6,697 bases of DNA from Bacteroidota bacterium (GCA_023428865.1 JAEYWT010000373.1:1-6697), one strand, 5' to 3'; positions 1 through 5,305 are shown, counted from the first letter of the stretch. Made by a program: numbers and translations. The notes: generated from the sequence alone by a model not told the origin.

Positions 1-115
1 TTACACAAGCTGTGTCCAAACAATCAGCAAGCGAAAGCAAGGTGGCGATGGTCGGGCGCTGAGCGTGGAGCCCACCGAGTGCGATCATGGTCGAAAGCGT
101 GACAAGGAGACGCAT
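1..115 (-). CDS. Secreted protein of unknown function, N-terminal 38 residues only (runs off the left edge)
   Basis: Reading leftward from an ATG at 115-113, the frame stays open to the window edge. It begins MRLLVTLSTMIALGG and continues LHAQRPTIATLLSLADCLDTACV. The first 18 or so residues look like a Sec signal peptide: an Arg at position 2, a hydrophobic core, and a likely signal peptidase I site after 'LHA' before Gln, a cleavage context common in Bacteroidota. The mature part visible here is about 20 residues with two cysteines (in 'DCLDTACV') and matches nothing I can name. No other in-frame ATG lies between 115 and the nearby upstream region, so this start is the natural one. It follows the dioxygenase gene on the same strand after a 69-bp gap, in which I see neither a clear promoter nor a terminator, so read-through from that gene is possible. 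The product family cannot be decided from this fragment. Confidence 0.6.
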   Translation of the reverse strand, partial: MRLLVTLSTMIALGGLHAQRPTIATLLSLADCLDTACV

Positions 116-184
116 GGACCAGCAACGGCGCAATTCCGTGTGGATTTCATCATGCTCCCGCACATCACCCGGCTTCTTCATTCC

Positions 185-859
185 CTAGCCCGGGTAATAC
201 CGTATCGTCGCCATCAGCCGCAGCTTCTTCCGCGCGTTGATCGCCGGAGTGTGCAGCAGACGCATATCCATCAGGTACACATCACCGGCTTTACCAGACA
301 TCTCCACCACCGAGAGACCGAAGTCGCGCAGCAAGGAGTCGAGGTCGCCGTTCTCGCGCAGGATGGAGCGGATCCGCTGACCGAGTTCCTTCGATCCGGA
401 TCGCTTGTGGGAACCGGCGAGCACCAATGTTCCGCCTCCTTGTGGTTCCACATCATCCAGCAGGATGAAGGCTTGCACACCCGCTGGCTTTTTCGGATCG
501 GGTGATGAGATGTCCACGTGCCAGTTCAACCCACGAGTGGTCCACGTGCCTTGTTCGGGCAACGATATCAGCAATTGTCCGGGCCCAGCGCTGAGCCTCG
601 GCCCTCCCAATGTGTTGACGAGTTCGTGGAGTTCGTTCGTGATCAAGCGAGCTTCGAGGTCGTCCCGTTTGATCATGGTGGACAGCTTCCCGATCTGCTG
701 GAAAGGAGGGAGGACCTTCAGCCCCGAAGACGCCACCTTCAACCGATCAAGCTCACCTGTGATGTACTTGGCGATCGGCGACACTTGCGTTCTTGCCACT
801 TCGGCTTTCAGGTAGAGGTAGCCGTGCTCGATGAAGAAGGCGCGTTGTTCGGAAGTCAT
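185..859 (-). CDS. Phytanoyl-CoA dioxygenase (PhyH) family Fe(II)/2-oxoglutarate-dependent oxygenase
   Basis: The 224-residue product fits the PhyH family, cytosolic non-haem iron oxygenases that hydroxylate a substrate while decarboxylating 2-oxoglutarate. The N-terminus 'MTSEQRAFFIEHGYLYLK' is the usual family opening. The iron-binding triad is visible: H114 and D116 in 'LNWHVDISS', and H203 in 'MRLLHTPAIN'. R214, 11 residues after H203, is placed to hold the 2-oxoglutarate carboxylate. Between them 'FILLDDVEPQGGGTLVLAGSH' (about 131-151) is the typical cupin-fold core. Substrate cannot be predicted; members act on lipids, small metabolites and natural products. The frame also extends upstream to a TTG at 946, but the family alignment favours the ATG at 859. 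The gene is slightly short for the family but has all key residues. One 33-bp palindromic repeat (951-983) lies 91 bp upstream and may carry its promoter. Family call is firm, role unknown. Confidence 0.87.
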   Translation of the reverse strand: MTSEQRAFFIEHGYLYLKAEVARTQVSPIAKYITGELDRLKVASSGLKVLPPFQQIGKLSTMIKRDDLEARLITNELHELVNTLGGPRLSAGPGQLLISLPEQGTWTTRGLNWHVDISSPDPKKPAGVQAFILLDDVEPQGGGTLVLAGSHKRSGSKELGQRIRSILRENGDLDSLLRDFGLSVVEMSGKAGDVYLMDMRLLHTPAINARKKLRLMATIRYYPG

Positions 860-950
860 GCAGCGGAGCGTGTAAAGATCGCAGACTATTGCCCACGAAG
901 TCCTATGTTCCCTAAGCCATGGTCCTGCGAGCCAAGGAATGAACAATCCA

Positions 951-983
951 TGAGAATTCTAAAGTACAACTTTAAAAAACTCA
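951..983. repeat. 33-bp nested palindromic direct repeat, left copy
   Basis: Structure: TGAG, AATTC, TAAAGT, ACA, ACTTTA, AAAAA, CTCA. Outer arms TGAG/CTCA and inner arms TAAAGT/ACTTTA are both perfect inverted pairs, with equal 5-base spacers and a 3-base centre. It matches the copy at 2179-2211 at 31 of 33 positions in the same orientation; bases 958-983 are identical to 2186-2211. It lies 18 bp past the stop codon of the ATPase gene and 91 bp before the dioxygenase start. It is markedly AT-rich against its GC-rich surroundings. Confidence 0.95.
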
Positions 984-990
984 TGACCAA
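959..990 (-). promoter_or_regulatory. Possible Bacteroidota-type promoter for the dioxygenase, inside the left repeat
   Basis: On the minus strand TACTTTAG (966 down to 959) resembles the TAnnTTTG -7 box with one mismatch. A TTG (990-988) stands 21 bases upstream, close to the usual -33 spacing. A transcript would start about 90 bases before the dioxygenase ATG. The -33 part lies just outside the repeat, so this promoter would not be fully carried by the repeat itself. Based only on consensus similarity. Confidence 0.3.
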
Positions 991-1001
991 GATCGATGAC
1001 A

Positions 1002-2168
1002 TCAGCCCATCCAGAGCTCTAGCGATAGGGCTGTAACACCCGGAAGTAGAGCCCTGGAAGTGTTCTTTGTCCCTTGCCGATGAAGCAGCACGGTATCCAC
1101 TTTCGTGCGCGTCTTCTGTTTCTTGAGGAGGTCGGCTTTCAGCTTGACCAAATTCGCTGCCATGGCCGGGAAGGGCGATCGTGTGGCCTTGCATTCGATC
1201 AAGGTGAGCGCACCGTTGCGCCCGGGAACGAGGAAGTCCACTTCAAGCCCTTGCTCATCTCGGAAGTGGTACAACTCGCGGCGCTCGCCCGCATTCACCT
1301 GCCGCTTCACGATCTCGGCCGCCACGAAACCCTCGAACAAAGCACCTACGAAGGGCGATCGTTCCAGCTCCGCCTTGGTGGTTATGCCCAATAGGTGGCA
1401 CGCCAGTCCGCTATCGGTGAAGTAGATCTTCGGCGACTTGGTGAGGCGCTTACCCAGGTTGTCGTAGAACGGCGGTACGATGATGAGCTGTTGCGTGGTT
1501 TCCAGTACGCCAAGCCATTGGTTGATGGTGGGTACGCTCACCCCTAGTGGCCCGGTGAATTCGCTACGGTTGAGGATCTGGCCGTGCCGGGTGGCCAGCA
1601 GTGCCATGAACTGCCGGAAGGTGGCCAGGTCGCGCACATTGGTAACGGCTCGTACATCGCGCTCCAGGTAGGTCTGTACGTAGGAACTGAACCAGAGCGA
1701 TGCGCTCTTCGGCCGCGCCACCGCCTCCGGGTAACCGCCATGCAAGAGGTCCACTTTGGCAGATTCCGTCGTGGACAAGGGATACAGGTGCAGGATGGCC
1801 GCACGCCCCGCCATGCTTTCGGTAATGCCGCGCATCAAGGGCGATTCCTGCGAACCGGTGATGAACCATTGCCCGGTGCGGCGCGGTTTCGCATCGATGC
1901 GGGAACGGATGTAATTGAGCAGCTCCGGTACGTTCTGTACTTCGTCCAGGATCGCTGGCAAGGTCAGTCCATCGAGAAAACCTTGCGGGTCCGCCCGGAG
2001 CCGTGCGATCACATCCGGATCCTCCAACAGGGTGTACGAGGCCTTGGGGAACAGCTTGCGTAAGAGCACGGTCTTGCCCGCCCGCCGAGGGCCGGTGAGC
2101 ACAATGGCTGGGAATCCCCGAGCTGCCTTCACGAGCACCGGTGCCAGTTCGCGATCGATGTGGCGCAT
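1002..2168 (-). CDS. AAA_14/DUF4143-family ATPase with C-terminal nuclease-like fold
   Basis: The 388-residue product has the standard architecture and length of the AAA_14 plus DUF4143 ATPases, a widespread bacterial and archaeal family that I know of no established function for. Walker A is GPRRAGKT at 26-33. Walker B is 'AILDEVQ' at 72-78 (D75, E76). A sensor-like 'FITGSQ' follows at 102-107. 'GGYPEAV' (144-150) and 'YVQTYLERDV' (163-172) are family hallmarks joining the ATPase to the DUF4143 part. The C-terminus has 'RDEQGLEVDFLV' (303-314) and 'LIECKAT' (323-329). These E309, D311, E325 and K327 residues recall the PD-(D/E)XK nuclease core; whether it cleaves DNA is unknown. No membrane segments or signal peptide are seen, so it is probably cytosolic. 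The ATG at 2168 fits the family N-terminus. The gene is intact and tightly flanked by two direct repeats, which is the main reason to suspect transfer. Confidence 0.92.
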   Translation of the reverse strand: MRHIDRELAPVLVKAARGFPAIVLTGPRRAGKTVLLRKLFPKASYTLLEDPDVIARLRADPQGFLDGLTLPAILDEVQNVPELLNYIRSRIDAKPRRTGQWFITGSQESPLMRGITESMAGRAAILHLYPLSTTESAKVDLLHGGYPEAVARPKSASLWFSSYVQTYLERDVRAVTNVRDLATFRQFMALLATRHGQILNRSEFTGPLGVSVPTINQWLGVLETTQQLIIVPPFYDNLGKRLTKSPKIYFTDSGLACHLLGITTKAELERSPFVGALFEGFVAAEIVKRQVNAGERRELYHFRDEQGLEVDFLVPGRNGALTLIECKATRSPFPAMAANLVKLKADLLKKQKTRTKVDTVLLHRQGTKNTSRALLPGVTALSLELWMG

Positions 2169-2178
2169 GGTTTACATT

Positions 2179-2211
2179 TGAGGAATCTAAAGTACAACTT
2201 TAAAAAACTCA
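2179..2211. repeat. 33-bp nested palindromic direct repeat, right copy
   Basis: Structure: TGAG, GAATC, TAAAGT, ACA, ACTTTA, AAAAA, CTCA. It differs from the left copy (951-983) only at its 5th and 7th bases. It ends 10 bp before the ATPase start codon, so it forms that gene's upstream region. Its last three bases (2209-2211, TCA) are, on the minus strand, the TGA stop codon of the neighbouring VanZ-like gene. Confidence 0.95.
2187..2194 (-). promoter_or_regulatory. Possible -7 promoter box of the ATPase gene, inside the right repeat
   Basis: TACTTTAG on the minus strand resembles the Bacteroidota TAnnTTTG box and lies 18 bases before the ATPase ATG, a normal leader distance. A TTTG (2213 down to 2210) lies only 15 bases upstream, shorter than the usual spacing near 19, so the -33 part is doubtful. 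The box overlaps the inner palindrome arm, so a dimeric protein bound there would cover the promoter. Confidence 0.35.
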
Positions 2212-2730
2212 AAATAAGGTCCGGCTGCTCGTACGCCTCCAGATCAGTGCCAATAGCAAGATCGATCCCGCGGCGTTCGCCCCGATATCCTTCCACGCGT
2301 CGGCATCGAACACGCCCAAGGGATCGCCGCCCATCCAGTCTTGGAACAGCTCGTTACCGACCCCTAGTAGGTTGAAGGCCACTAGGCCCAACACAAGCGC
2401 CCGGCGCATGGGCATACCGAACACCAACTGTAGGATGAGATAGGCCATTAGGCCGATGATCACGGCAAAGGCCAGGTGTTCCAGGAGATTCAGTGCGAAT
2501 TCCACGTCCGTGGACCAACGGAACGGTCGGCAGCGCACGGCCACCACCAGCCAGAGGTAGCCTACGAAGAGTGCATCGAACTGCGAACGTTGGCTGTGGT
2601 TGCGGTAGGCTGGCGCTTGGGGAAGCAGCAGCAGGGCCAGACCAAGTGCAGCCGCATACGGCAGTATGTAGAAGTGTCCGGTGAAGAGGATCACCAGTAC
2701 CGCCAAGGCCCAAACCCCTGCAATGACCAC
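2209..2730 (-). CDS. VanZ-like integral membrane protein
   Basis: The 173-residue product is strongly hydrophobic, with probable membrane segments near residues 4-37 (one long or two short), 52-66, 82-104, 109-125 and 151-164. Two places recall the VanZ-like family. 'NLLEHLAFAVIIGLMAYL' resembles the conserved membrane helix with a central His. The C-terminal 'GNELFQDWMGG' to 'WKDIGANAAGSILLLAL' resembles the E-x-x-Q, D, N, G pattern at the end of that family. The molecular function of most VanZ-like proteins is unknown. The start is a GTG at 2730: an in-frame stop lies just upstream at 2740-2742 and there is no early ATG. The stop codon falls inside the right 33-bp repeat, so the last residues ('SSRTLF') may have been reshaped when the repeat arrived. 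Membrane location is likely; the family name is moderate. Confidence 0.7.
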   Translation of the reverse strand: MVIAGVWALAVLVILFTGHFYILPYAAALGLALLLLPQAPAYRNHSQRSQFDALFVGYLWLVVAVRCRPFRWSTDVEFALNLLEHLAFAVIIGLMAYLILQLVFGMPMRRALVLGLVAFNLLGVGNELFQDWMGGDPLGVFDADAWKDIGANAAGSILLLALIWRRTSSRTLF

Positions 2731-2734
2731 TCGC

Positions 2735-2742
2735 CCAAGTTA
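2735..2742 (-). promoter_or_regulatory. Possible -7 box of the VanZ-like gene
   Basis: TAACTTGG on the minus strand is a one-mismatch relative of TAnnTTTG and ends 4 bases before the GTG start, which would give a near-leaderless transcript. It has the same 4-base spacing as the box before the oxidoreductase gene at 4244. No -33 match is evident. Confidence 0.22.
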
Positions 2743-2756
2743 GGGAGCTGCCCGGG

Positions 2757-2787
2757 TTGCCTGCTTGCCGGGCTAAGCTTACCTTCG
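2757..2787 (+). promoter_or_regulatory. Bacteroidota-type promoter of the small Lys/Ala-rich gene
   Basis: A TTG at 2757-2759 and TACCTTCG at 2780-2787 are separated by 20 bases, close to the TTTG/TAnnTTTG arrangement of Bacteroidota housekeeping promoters. The box ends 20 bases before the ATG at 2808. It is followed by CGGC, as is the box upstream of hisS. Confidence 0.5.
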
Positions 2788-2807
2788 CGGCCCAACACGA
2801 CCGACCA

Positions 2808-2936
2808 ATGCCCCAAGATGCGAACGCCCGCCTGAACGCCAAGCGTAAGGCCACCCAGAAGATCGCCCGCCTAAAAGCGCAGGCTGCAGCTGCCGAAACC
2901 AAGGCTCCCAAGAAGGAGAAGAAGGCCGAAGAGTGA
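2808..2936 (+). CDS. Small (42-residue) basic, Lys/Ala-rich protein of unknown function
   Basis: ATG at 2808 and TGA at 2934-2936 enclose 42 codons. The product begins MPQDANARLNAKRKATQK, continues with an Ala/Lys-rich middle ('IARLKAQAAAAETKA') and ends in a charged tail 'PKKEKKAEE'. It has no cysteines, aromatic residues or membrane segment. It is likely soluble, mostly helical in the middle, and able to contact nucleic acid or ribosome through its lysines, though that is a guess. Support that it is a real gene is contextual: a good promoter-like pair stands 20 bases upstream (2757-2787) and a strong terminator hairpin begins 14 bases after the stop. The reverse strand also has an open frame here, but without such signals. 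I do not recognise a family. Confidence 0.62.
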   Translation: MPQDANARLNAKRKATQKIARLKAQAAAAETKAPKKEKKAEE

Positions 2937-2950
2937 TCCTCAGGTCCCCG

Positions 2951-2989
2951 AAATGAAAAGCCCCGTCCAATGCGGGGCTTTCTTCATTT
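2951..2989. terminator. Bidirectional intrinsic terminator between convergent genes
   Basis: AAGCCCCG (2958-2965) pairs with CGGGGCTT (2973-2980) around the loop TCCAATG. Outside it, AAATGAA (2951-2957) pairs with TTCATTT (2983-2989) with a 2-base bulge, so the whole stem has 15 pairs. T-rich tracts follow on both strands. It can therefore end the small-protein transcript from the left and the secreted-protein transcript (stop at 3002) from the right. Confidence 0.88.
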
Positions 2990-3001
2990 GCTGTGGTGAG
3001 C

Positions 3002-3742
3002 TTACTTCTCCTTTGGCACCTGCTTTAGCGAGATGCCGTCGATGTAGTAGTAGGCATAGCGATTGTCTGGTCCTTCGATCATGTTCTTGGACTCCAGGCC
3101 AACGTAAGGGAATACCCCTACGATGATGAACTGCTCCTTGCCATCGGCCACGAAGGTGCCTCGTACCTCGGTCCATTTCTGGCGTTCATCGATGATCTTC
3201 TCATGATATACCTGCGGAGACTCTTCCATGAACTTGCGGTTCTGGTAGAACAGGTCGTGCTCGGTGACATAGGCTCCCAAACCCATGATGGACCGATCAC
3301 TGTTACCCGCCAACGCAGCGTGGAAGACGATCTCGTAAGTGGAATCCTCCATCAACGGCTTTATCAGTTCGCCTTTCAAGTACTCTGAGTAGGCGCTCCA
3401 TGCGGGTTTGAACAGGTCGCTCTGGTCGTAGGCATTGAAGTTCCGTTGGATGTCCGCCTTCCAGCCGCAGATGCCCGCGTAGTACTCGCCATCGAACGGG
3501 GCCATTTCGCCATACTCATTCGTTGGAATGCCTACGGTCTTGGCTGCGGCTTTGGGTGAGAACAGGTCGGCCAGGCCCAAGGTGGCATCGCGCCAGCCGG
3601 TGGCGTATTTGAGCTGATCGTAGGTATTTGGTTCCTTATCCAGGACTTCGAAACTGCCGTTGCGGACCAGTTCGAGACTGTAGTCCTGGCACCATGCGGT
3701 TGTGCCGGCCAGCAGGAGCGTGAGGGAGAGCGTTCTTATCAT
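3002..3742 (-). CDS. Secreted protein with N-terminal 'NGSFE' segment, probable carbohydrate-binding-like fold
   Basis: The 246-residue product opens with a Sec signal peptide, 'MIRTLSLTLLLAGTTAWC', probably cut before 'QDYSLELV'. The cysteine is not in a good lipobox, so I favour signal peptidase I over lipoprotein processing. The mature start 'LELVRNGSFEVLDKEPNTYDQ' followed by 'LKYATGWRDATLGLADLFS' is the pattern of a group of Bacteroidota exported proteins. There, an 'N-x-SFE ... GW' module of galactose-binding-like (jelly-roll) type stands alone or before an OmpA domain. A later 'YEIVFHAALAG' and 'WTEVRGTFVADGKEQFIIVG', ending with 'YYYIDGISLKQV', fit the strands of such a fold. There is no OmpA or type IX sorting domain here, so it is likely free in the periplasm or outside. 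Ligand unknown. The gene ends 12 bp from the shared terminator. Confidence 0.82.
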   Translation of the reverse strand: MIRTLSLTLLLAGTTAWCQDYSLELVRNGSFEVLDKEPNTYDQLKYATGWRDATLGLADLFSPKAAAKTVGIPTNEYGEMAPFDGEYYAGICGWKADIQRNFNAYDQSDLFKPAWSAYSEYLKGELIKPLMEDSTYEIVFHAALAGNSDRSIMGLGAYVTEHDLFYQNRKFMEESPQVYHEKIIDERQKWTEVRGTFVADGKEQFIIVGVFPYVGLESKNMIEGPDNRYAYYYIDGISLKQVPKEK

Positions 3743-3761
3743 AGGCTACGGTTGGGCTGTG

Positions 3762-3769
3762 CCAAGGTA
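3762..3769 (-). promoter_or_regulatory. Possible -7 box of the secreted-protein gene
   Basis: TACCTTGG on the minus strand is one mismatch from TAnnTTTG and ends 19 bases before the ATG at 3742. It sits in the 53-bp gap after the coiled-coil gene. No -33 match is visible at the expected distance, so co-transcription from the upstream gene remains possible. Confidence 0.28.
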
Positions 3770-3795
3770 ATGGCAACTGCCGTGCCGCGGCCGGA

Positions 3796-4149
3796 TCACG
3801 CACGCATTTGTCGCGGCATGGAGGCCTGGTTCAGCCGTTCGCTCAGGTCTGCATTCTCCCGTTTCAGGCGTTTCACTGCACCGCGCATCTGTTTCAGCTC
3901 GGTACGCAATTCCTGTGTAGTGGCTTCGAAGAGCAGTTCCTGGCGCTCCAGTCGATCGGCCTTCGCCCACTTTTTCACGGCAGAGAGCAATTCGTCCCGT
4001 TCGCTGGTCAACAAGGCTATCTCTTCCTGCGCTGCGCTGAACAAGCGTTCCAGTTCGGCCAAACGCTGGCGCCCTGTGGGGCCTTCTTGCTCTGGAGCCT
4101 GCAAGGAGGGAAGGAACAAACGATCGTCCAGGTGGGTACGCTGTGCCAT
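3796..4149 (-). CDS. Small coiled-coil protein of unknown function
   Basis: The 117-residue product begins 'MAQRTHLDDRLFLPSLQ', then a short Pro/Gly-containing linker. From about residue 27 to 108 it is a nearly continuous charged helix with Leu-rich heptads ('RLAELERLFSAAQEEIALL', 'RDELLSAVKKWAK', 'LRTELKQMRGAVKRLKREN'), the signature of a coiled coil. It has no signal peptide or membrane helix, so it is probably cytosolic and dimeric. The ATG at 4149 is chosen over an upstream one at 4209: the extra 20 residues have no helical character and would run into the promoter region of the divergent oxidoreductase. Other long open frames overlap here on both strands, but only this one gives a coherent protein. 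It is followed after 53 bp by the secreted-protein gene on the same strand. Family not recognised; it could be a scaffold or cell-division-type accessory protein, but nothing shows this. Confidence 0.65.
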   Translation of the reverse strand: MAQRTHLDDRLFLPSLQAPEQEGPTGRQRLAELERLFSAAQEEIALLTSERDELLSAVKKWAKADRLERQELLFEATTQELRTELKQMRGAVKRLKRENADLSERLNQASMPRQMRA

Positions 4150-4231
4150 TGCTTTCGGTTTGCGAACGTGATACGTGGTAAAGGGGCATTGGGTTCTTCC
4201 CCTGGACAACGGACCGCCCTACCGCCGAGGG

Positions 4232-4239
4232 TACATTTG
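4232..4239 (+). promoter_or_regulatory. -7 promoter box of the flavin oxidoreductase gene
   Basis: TACATTTG matches TAnnTTTG exactly and is followed by CCGC and then the ATG at 4244. With transcription normally starting several bases after this box, the mRNA would have almost no leader. A clear -33 element is not seen. Confidence 0.5.
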
Positions 4240-4243
4240 CCGC

Positions 4244-5278
4244 ATGTCCCAACCCCTCGAACTCGGCCTCGATACCTTCGGCGATGTTACCGTGGATGCT
4301 GCCGGAAAACTGCTTCACCACGCCGAAGTCCTGCGCAACATCGTAGCCGAAGCCGAACTCGCCGACCAGGTCGGCCTCAGCTTCTTCGGGGTGGGAGAAC
4401 ACCACCGCGACGATTTCGCCGTTTCGGCGCCGGAAGTGGTGTTGGCCGCCATCGCTTCGCGCACGAAGAACATCCATCTAGGTAGCGCCGTCACGGTGCT
4501 CAGCTCCGATGATCCCGTGCGTGTCTTTCAACGATTCTCCACGCTGGATGCACTTTCCAACGGGCGTGCCGAGGTGATCATCGGTCGCGGGTCGTTCACC
4601 GAATCGTTCCCGTTGTTCGGGCTGGACCTGAACCAGTACGAGCTGCTCTTCAACGAGCGCCTCGAACTCTTCGCGGAGATCCTGAAGGAAGGGTCGATCA
4701 CCTGGAGCGGAAAAACGCGGGGTGCCATGAAGGAACAACGCGTGTATCCGCCAACCGAGTCAGGCCGTTTACGGACCTGGATCGGCGTTGGTGGAACGCC
4801 AGCCTCTGTGGCGCGTGCTGCGCATTATGGCTTTCCGCTCATGCTCGCCATCATCGGTGGTGATCCCATGGGTTTCGTTCCCTATGCTGAATACTATCGC
4901 AACGCACTGAAGGAATTGGGCAAGGAGCAACTGCCCATTGGCGCACACTCGCCCGGCCATATAGCAGCTACTGATCAACAAGCGAAAGAAGAGCTGTGGC
5001 CGCATTTCCAAGCCATGCACAGTCGCATCGGTCGCGAACGGGGTTGGCCTGCTCTAACGCCGCAAGCATTCGAGCAGATGGCCGGACCGAACGGTGCGCT
5101 CTGCGTGGGTTCTCCGGAGACCGTTGCAGCGAAGATCATACGTACGACCAAGGCCTTAGGGCTTTCACGCTTCGATCTGAAGTACAGCGCGGGCACGCTA
5201 CCGCATGCGCAAATGATGAAGAGCATTGAGCTTTACGGAACACAAGTAGTGCCTCTCGTCCGCGCCCAATTGAACTAA
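4244..5278 (+). CDS. Luciferase-like (LLM class) flavin-dependent oxidoreductase
   Basis: The 344-residue product belongs to the bacterial luciferase-like monooxygenase superfamily, TIM-barrel enzymes using reduced flavin (FMN or F420). The opening 'LELGLDTFGDV' forms the first barrel strand. 'ELADQVGLSFFGVGEHHRDDF' (near 48-68) carries the E-H-H segment typical of the superfamily. 'IHLGSAVTVLSSDDPVRVFQRFSTLDALSNGRAEVIIGRGS' follows as the barrel core, written here in family order. 'WIGVGGTPASVARAAHYG' and 'LCVGSPETVAAKIIRTTKALG' complete the fold. It resembles the subgroup of probable LLM oxidoreductases named after the CE1758 protein, whose substrates are unknown. The frame extends upstream to 4175, but the ATG at 4244 matches the family start and has a perfect -7 box just before it. 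It is transcribed divergently from the coiled-coil gene across 94 bp and precedes hisS by 57 bp. Confidence 0.9.
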   Translation: MSQPLELGLDTFGDVTVDAAGKLLHHAEVLRNIVAEAELADQVGLSFFGVGEHHRDDFAVSAPEVVLAAIASRTKNIHLGSAVTVLSSDDPVRVFQRFSTLDALSNGRAEVIIGRGSFTESFPLFGLDLNQYELLFNERLELFAEILKEGSITWSGKTRGAMKEQRVYPPTESGRLRTWIGVGGTPASVARAAHYGFPLMLAIIGGDPMGFVPYAEYYRNALKELGKEQLPIGAHSPGHIAATDQQAKEELWPHFQAMHSRIGRERGWPALTPQAFEQMAGPNGALCVGSPETVAAKIIRTTKALGLSRFDLKYSAGTLPHAQMMKSIELYGTQVVPLVRAQLN

Positions 5279-5297
5279 GGGTCCGAAGCGCACCGCG

Positions 5298-5305
5298 TAC
5301 TTTCG
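5298..5305 (+). promoter_or_regulatory. -7 promoter box of hisS
   Basis: TACTTTCG followed by CGGC lies 30 bases before the hisS ATG. It is one mismatch from TAnnTTTG and nearly the same as the box before the small gene at 2808 (TACCTTCG, CGGC). It falls in the loop region of a small inverted repeat (CCGCG at 5293-5297, CGCGG at 5304-5308). No convincing -33 element is seen. Confidence 0.42.

Larger units (their letters stand above)
951..2211 (-). mobile_element. Candidate repeat-bounded cassette carrying one ATPase gene
   Basis: Two 33-bp direct repeats enclose a single complete ATPase gene, with only 18 bp between its stop and the left repeat and 10 bp between its start and the right repeat. 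The repeat period is 1228 bp. Nothing else is inside. I see no transposase, integrase or reverse transcriptase, and no terminal inverted repeats beyond those within each palindrome, so movement would need functions supplied elsewhere or homologous recombination between the repeats. The alternative is that the palindrome is a regulatory element present twice and the gene is not mobile. The tight fit of the repeats around one gene is seen directly; mobility is inference. Confidence 0.35.

Noticed and set aside
167..201. Inverted pair ACCCGG/CCGGGT near the dioxygenase stop as a terminator
   Set aside because: Arms are only 6 bp around a 17-base loop that contains the stop codon, and no T-run follows.
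860..946. Longer dioxygenase starting from TTG at 946
   Set aside because: The added 29 residues do not look like the family, while the ATG at 859 gives the standard N-terminus.
951..983. Left palindrome as the ATPase terminator
   Set aside because: The 6-bp inner stem is AT-rich and weak, and no T-run follows it on the minus strand.
518..1036. Plus-strand open frame opposite the dioxygenase and left repeat
   Set aside because: It runs antisense through the family-matching dioxygenase and through the repeat, with no domain features.
951..2211. The two 33-bp repeats as a CRISPR remnant
   Set aside because: Only two copies, separated by a 1195-bp intact gene instead of a short spacer, and no cas genes.
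951..2211. A classical insertion sequence
   Set aside because: No transposase is present, the repeats are direct, and 33 bp is too long for a usual target duplication. Kept only as a candidate cassette.
3746..4477. Long open frames overlapping the coiled-coil gene and oxidoreductase start in other frames (3746-4477 minus, 3808-4485 plus)
   Set aside because: Their translations are Arg/Pro/Ser-rich without recognisable domains, and they cross the start of the oxidoreductase and its promoter. They are shadows of GC-rich coding sequence.
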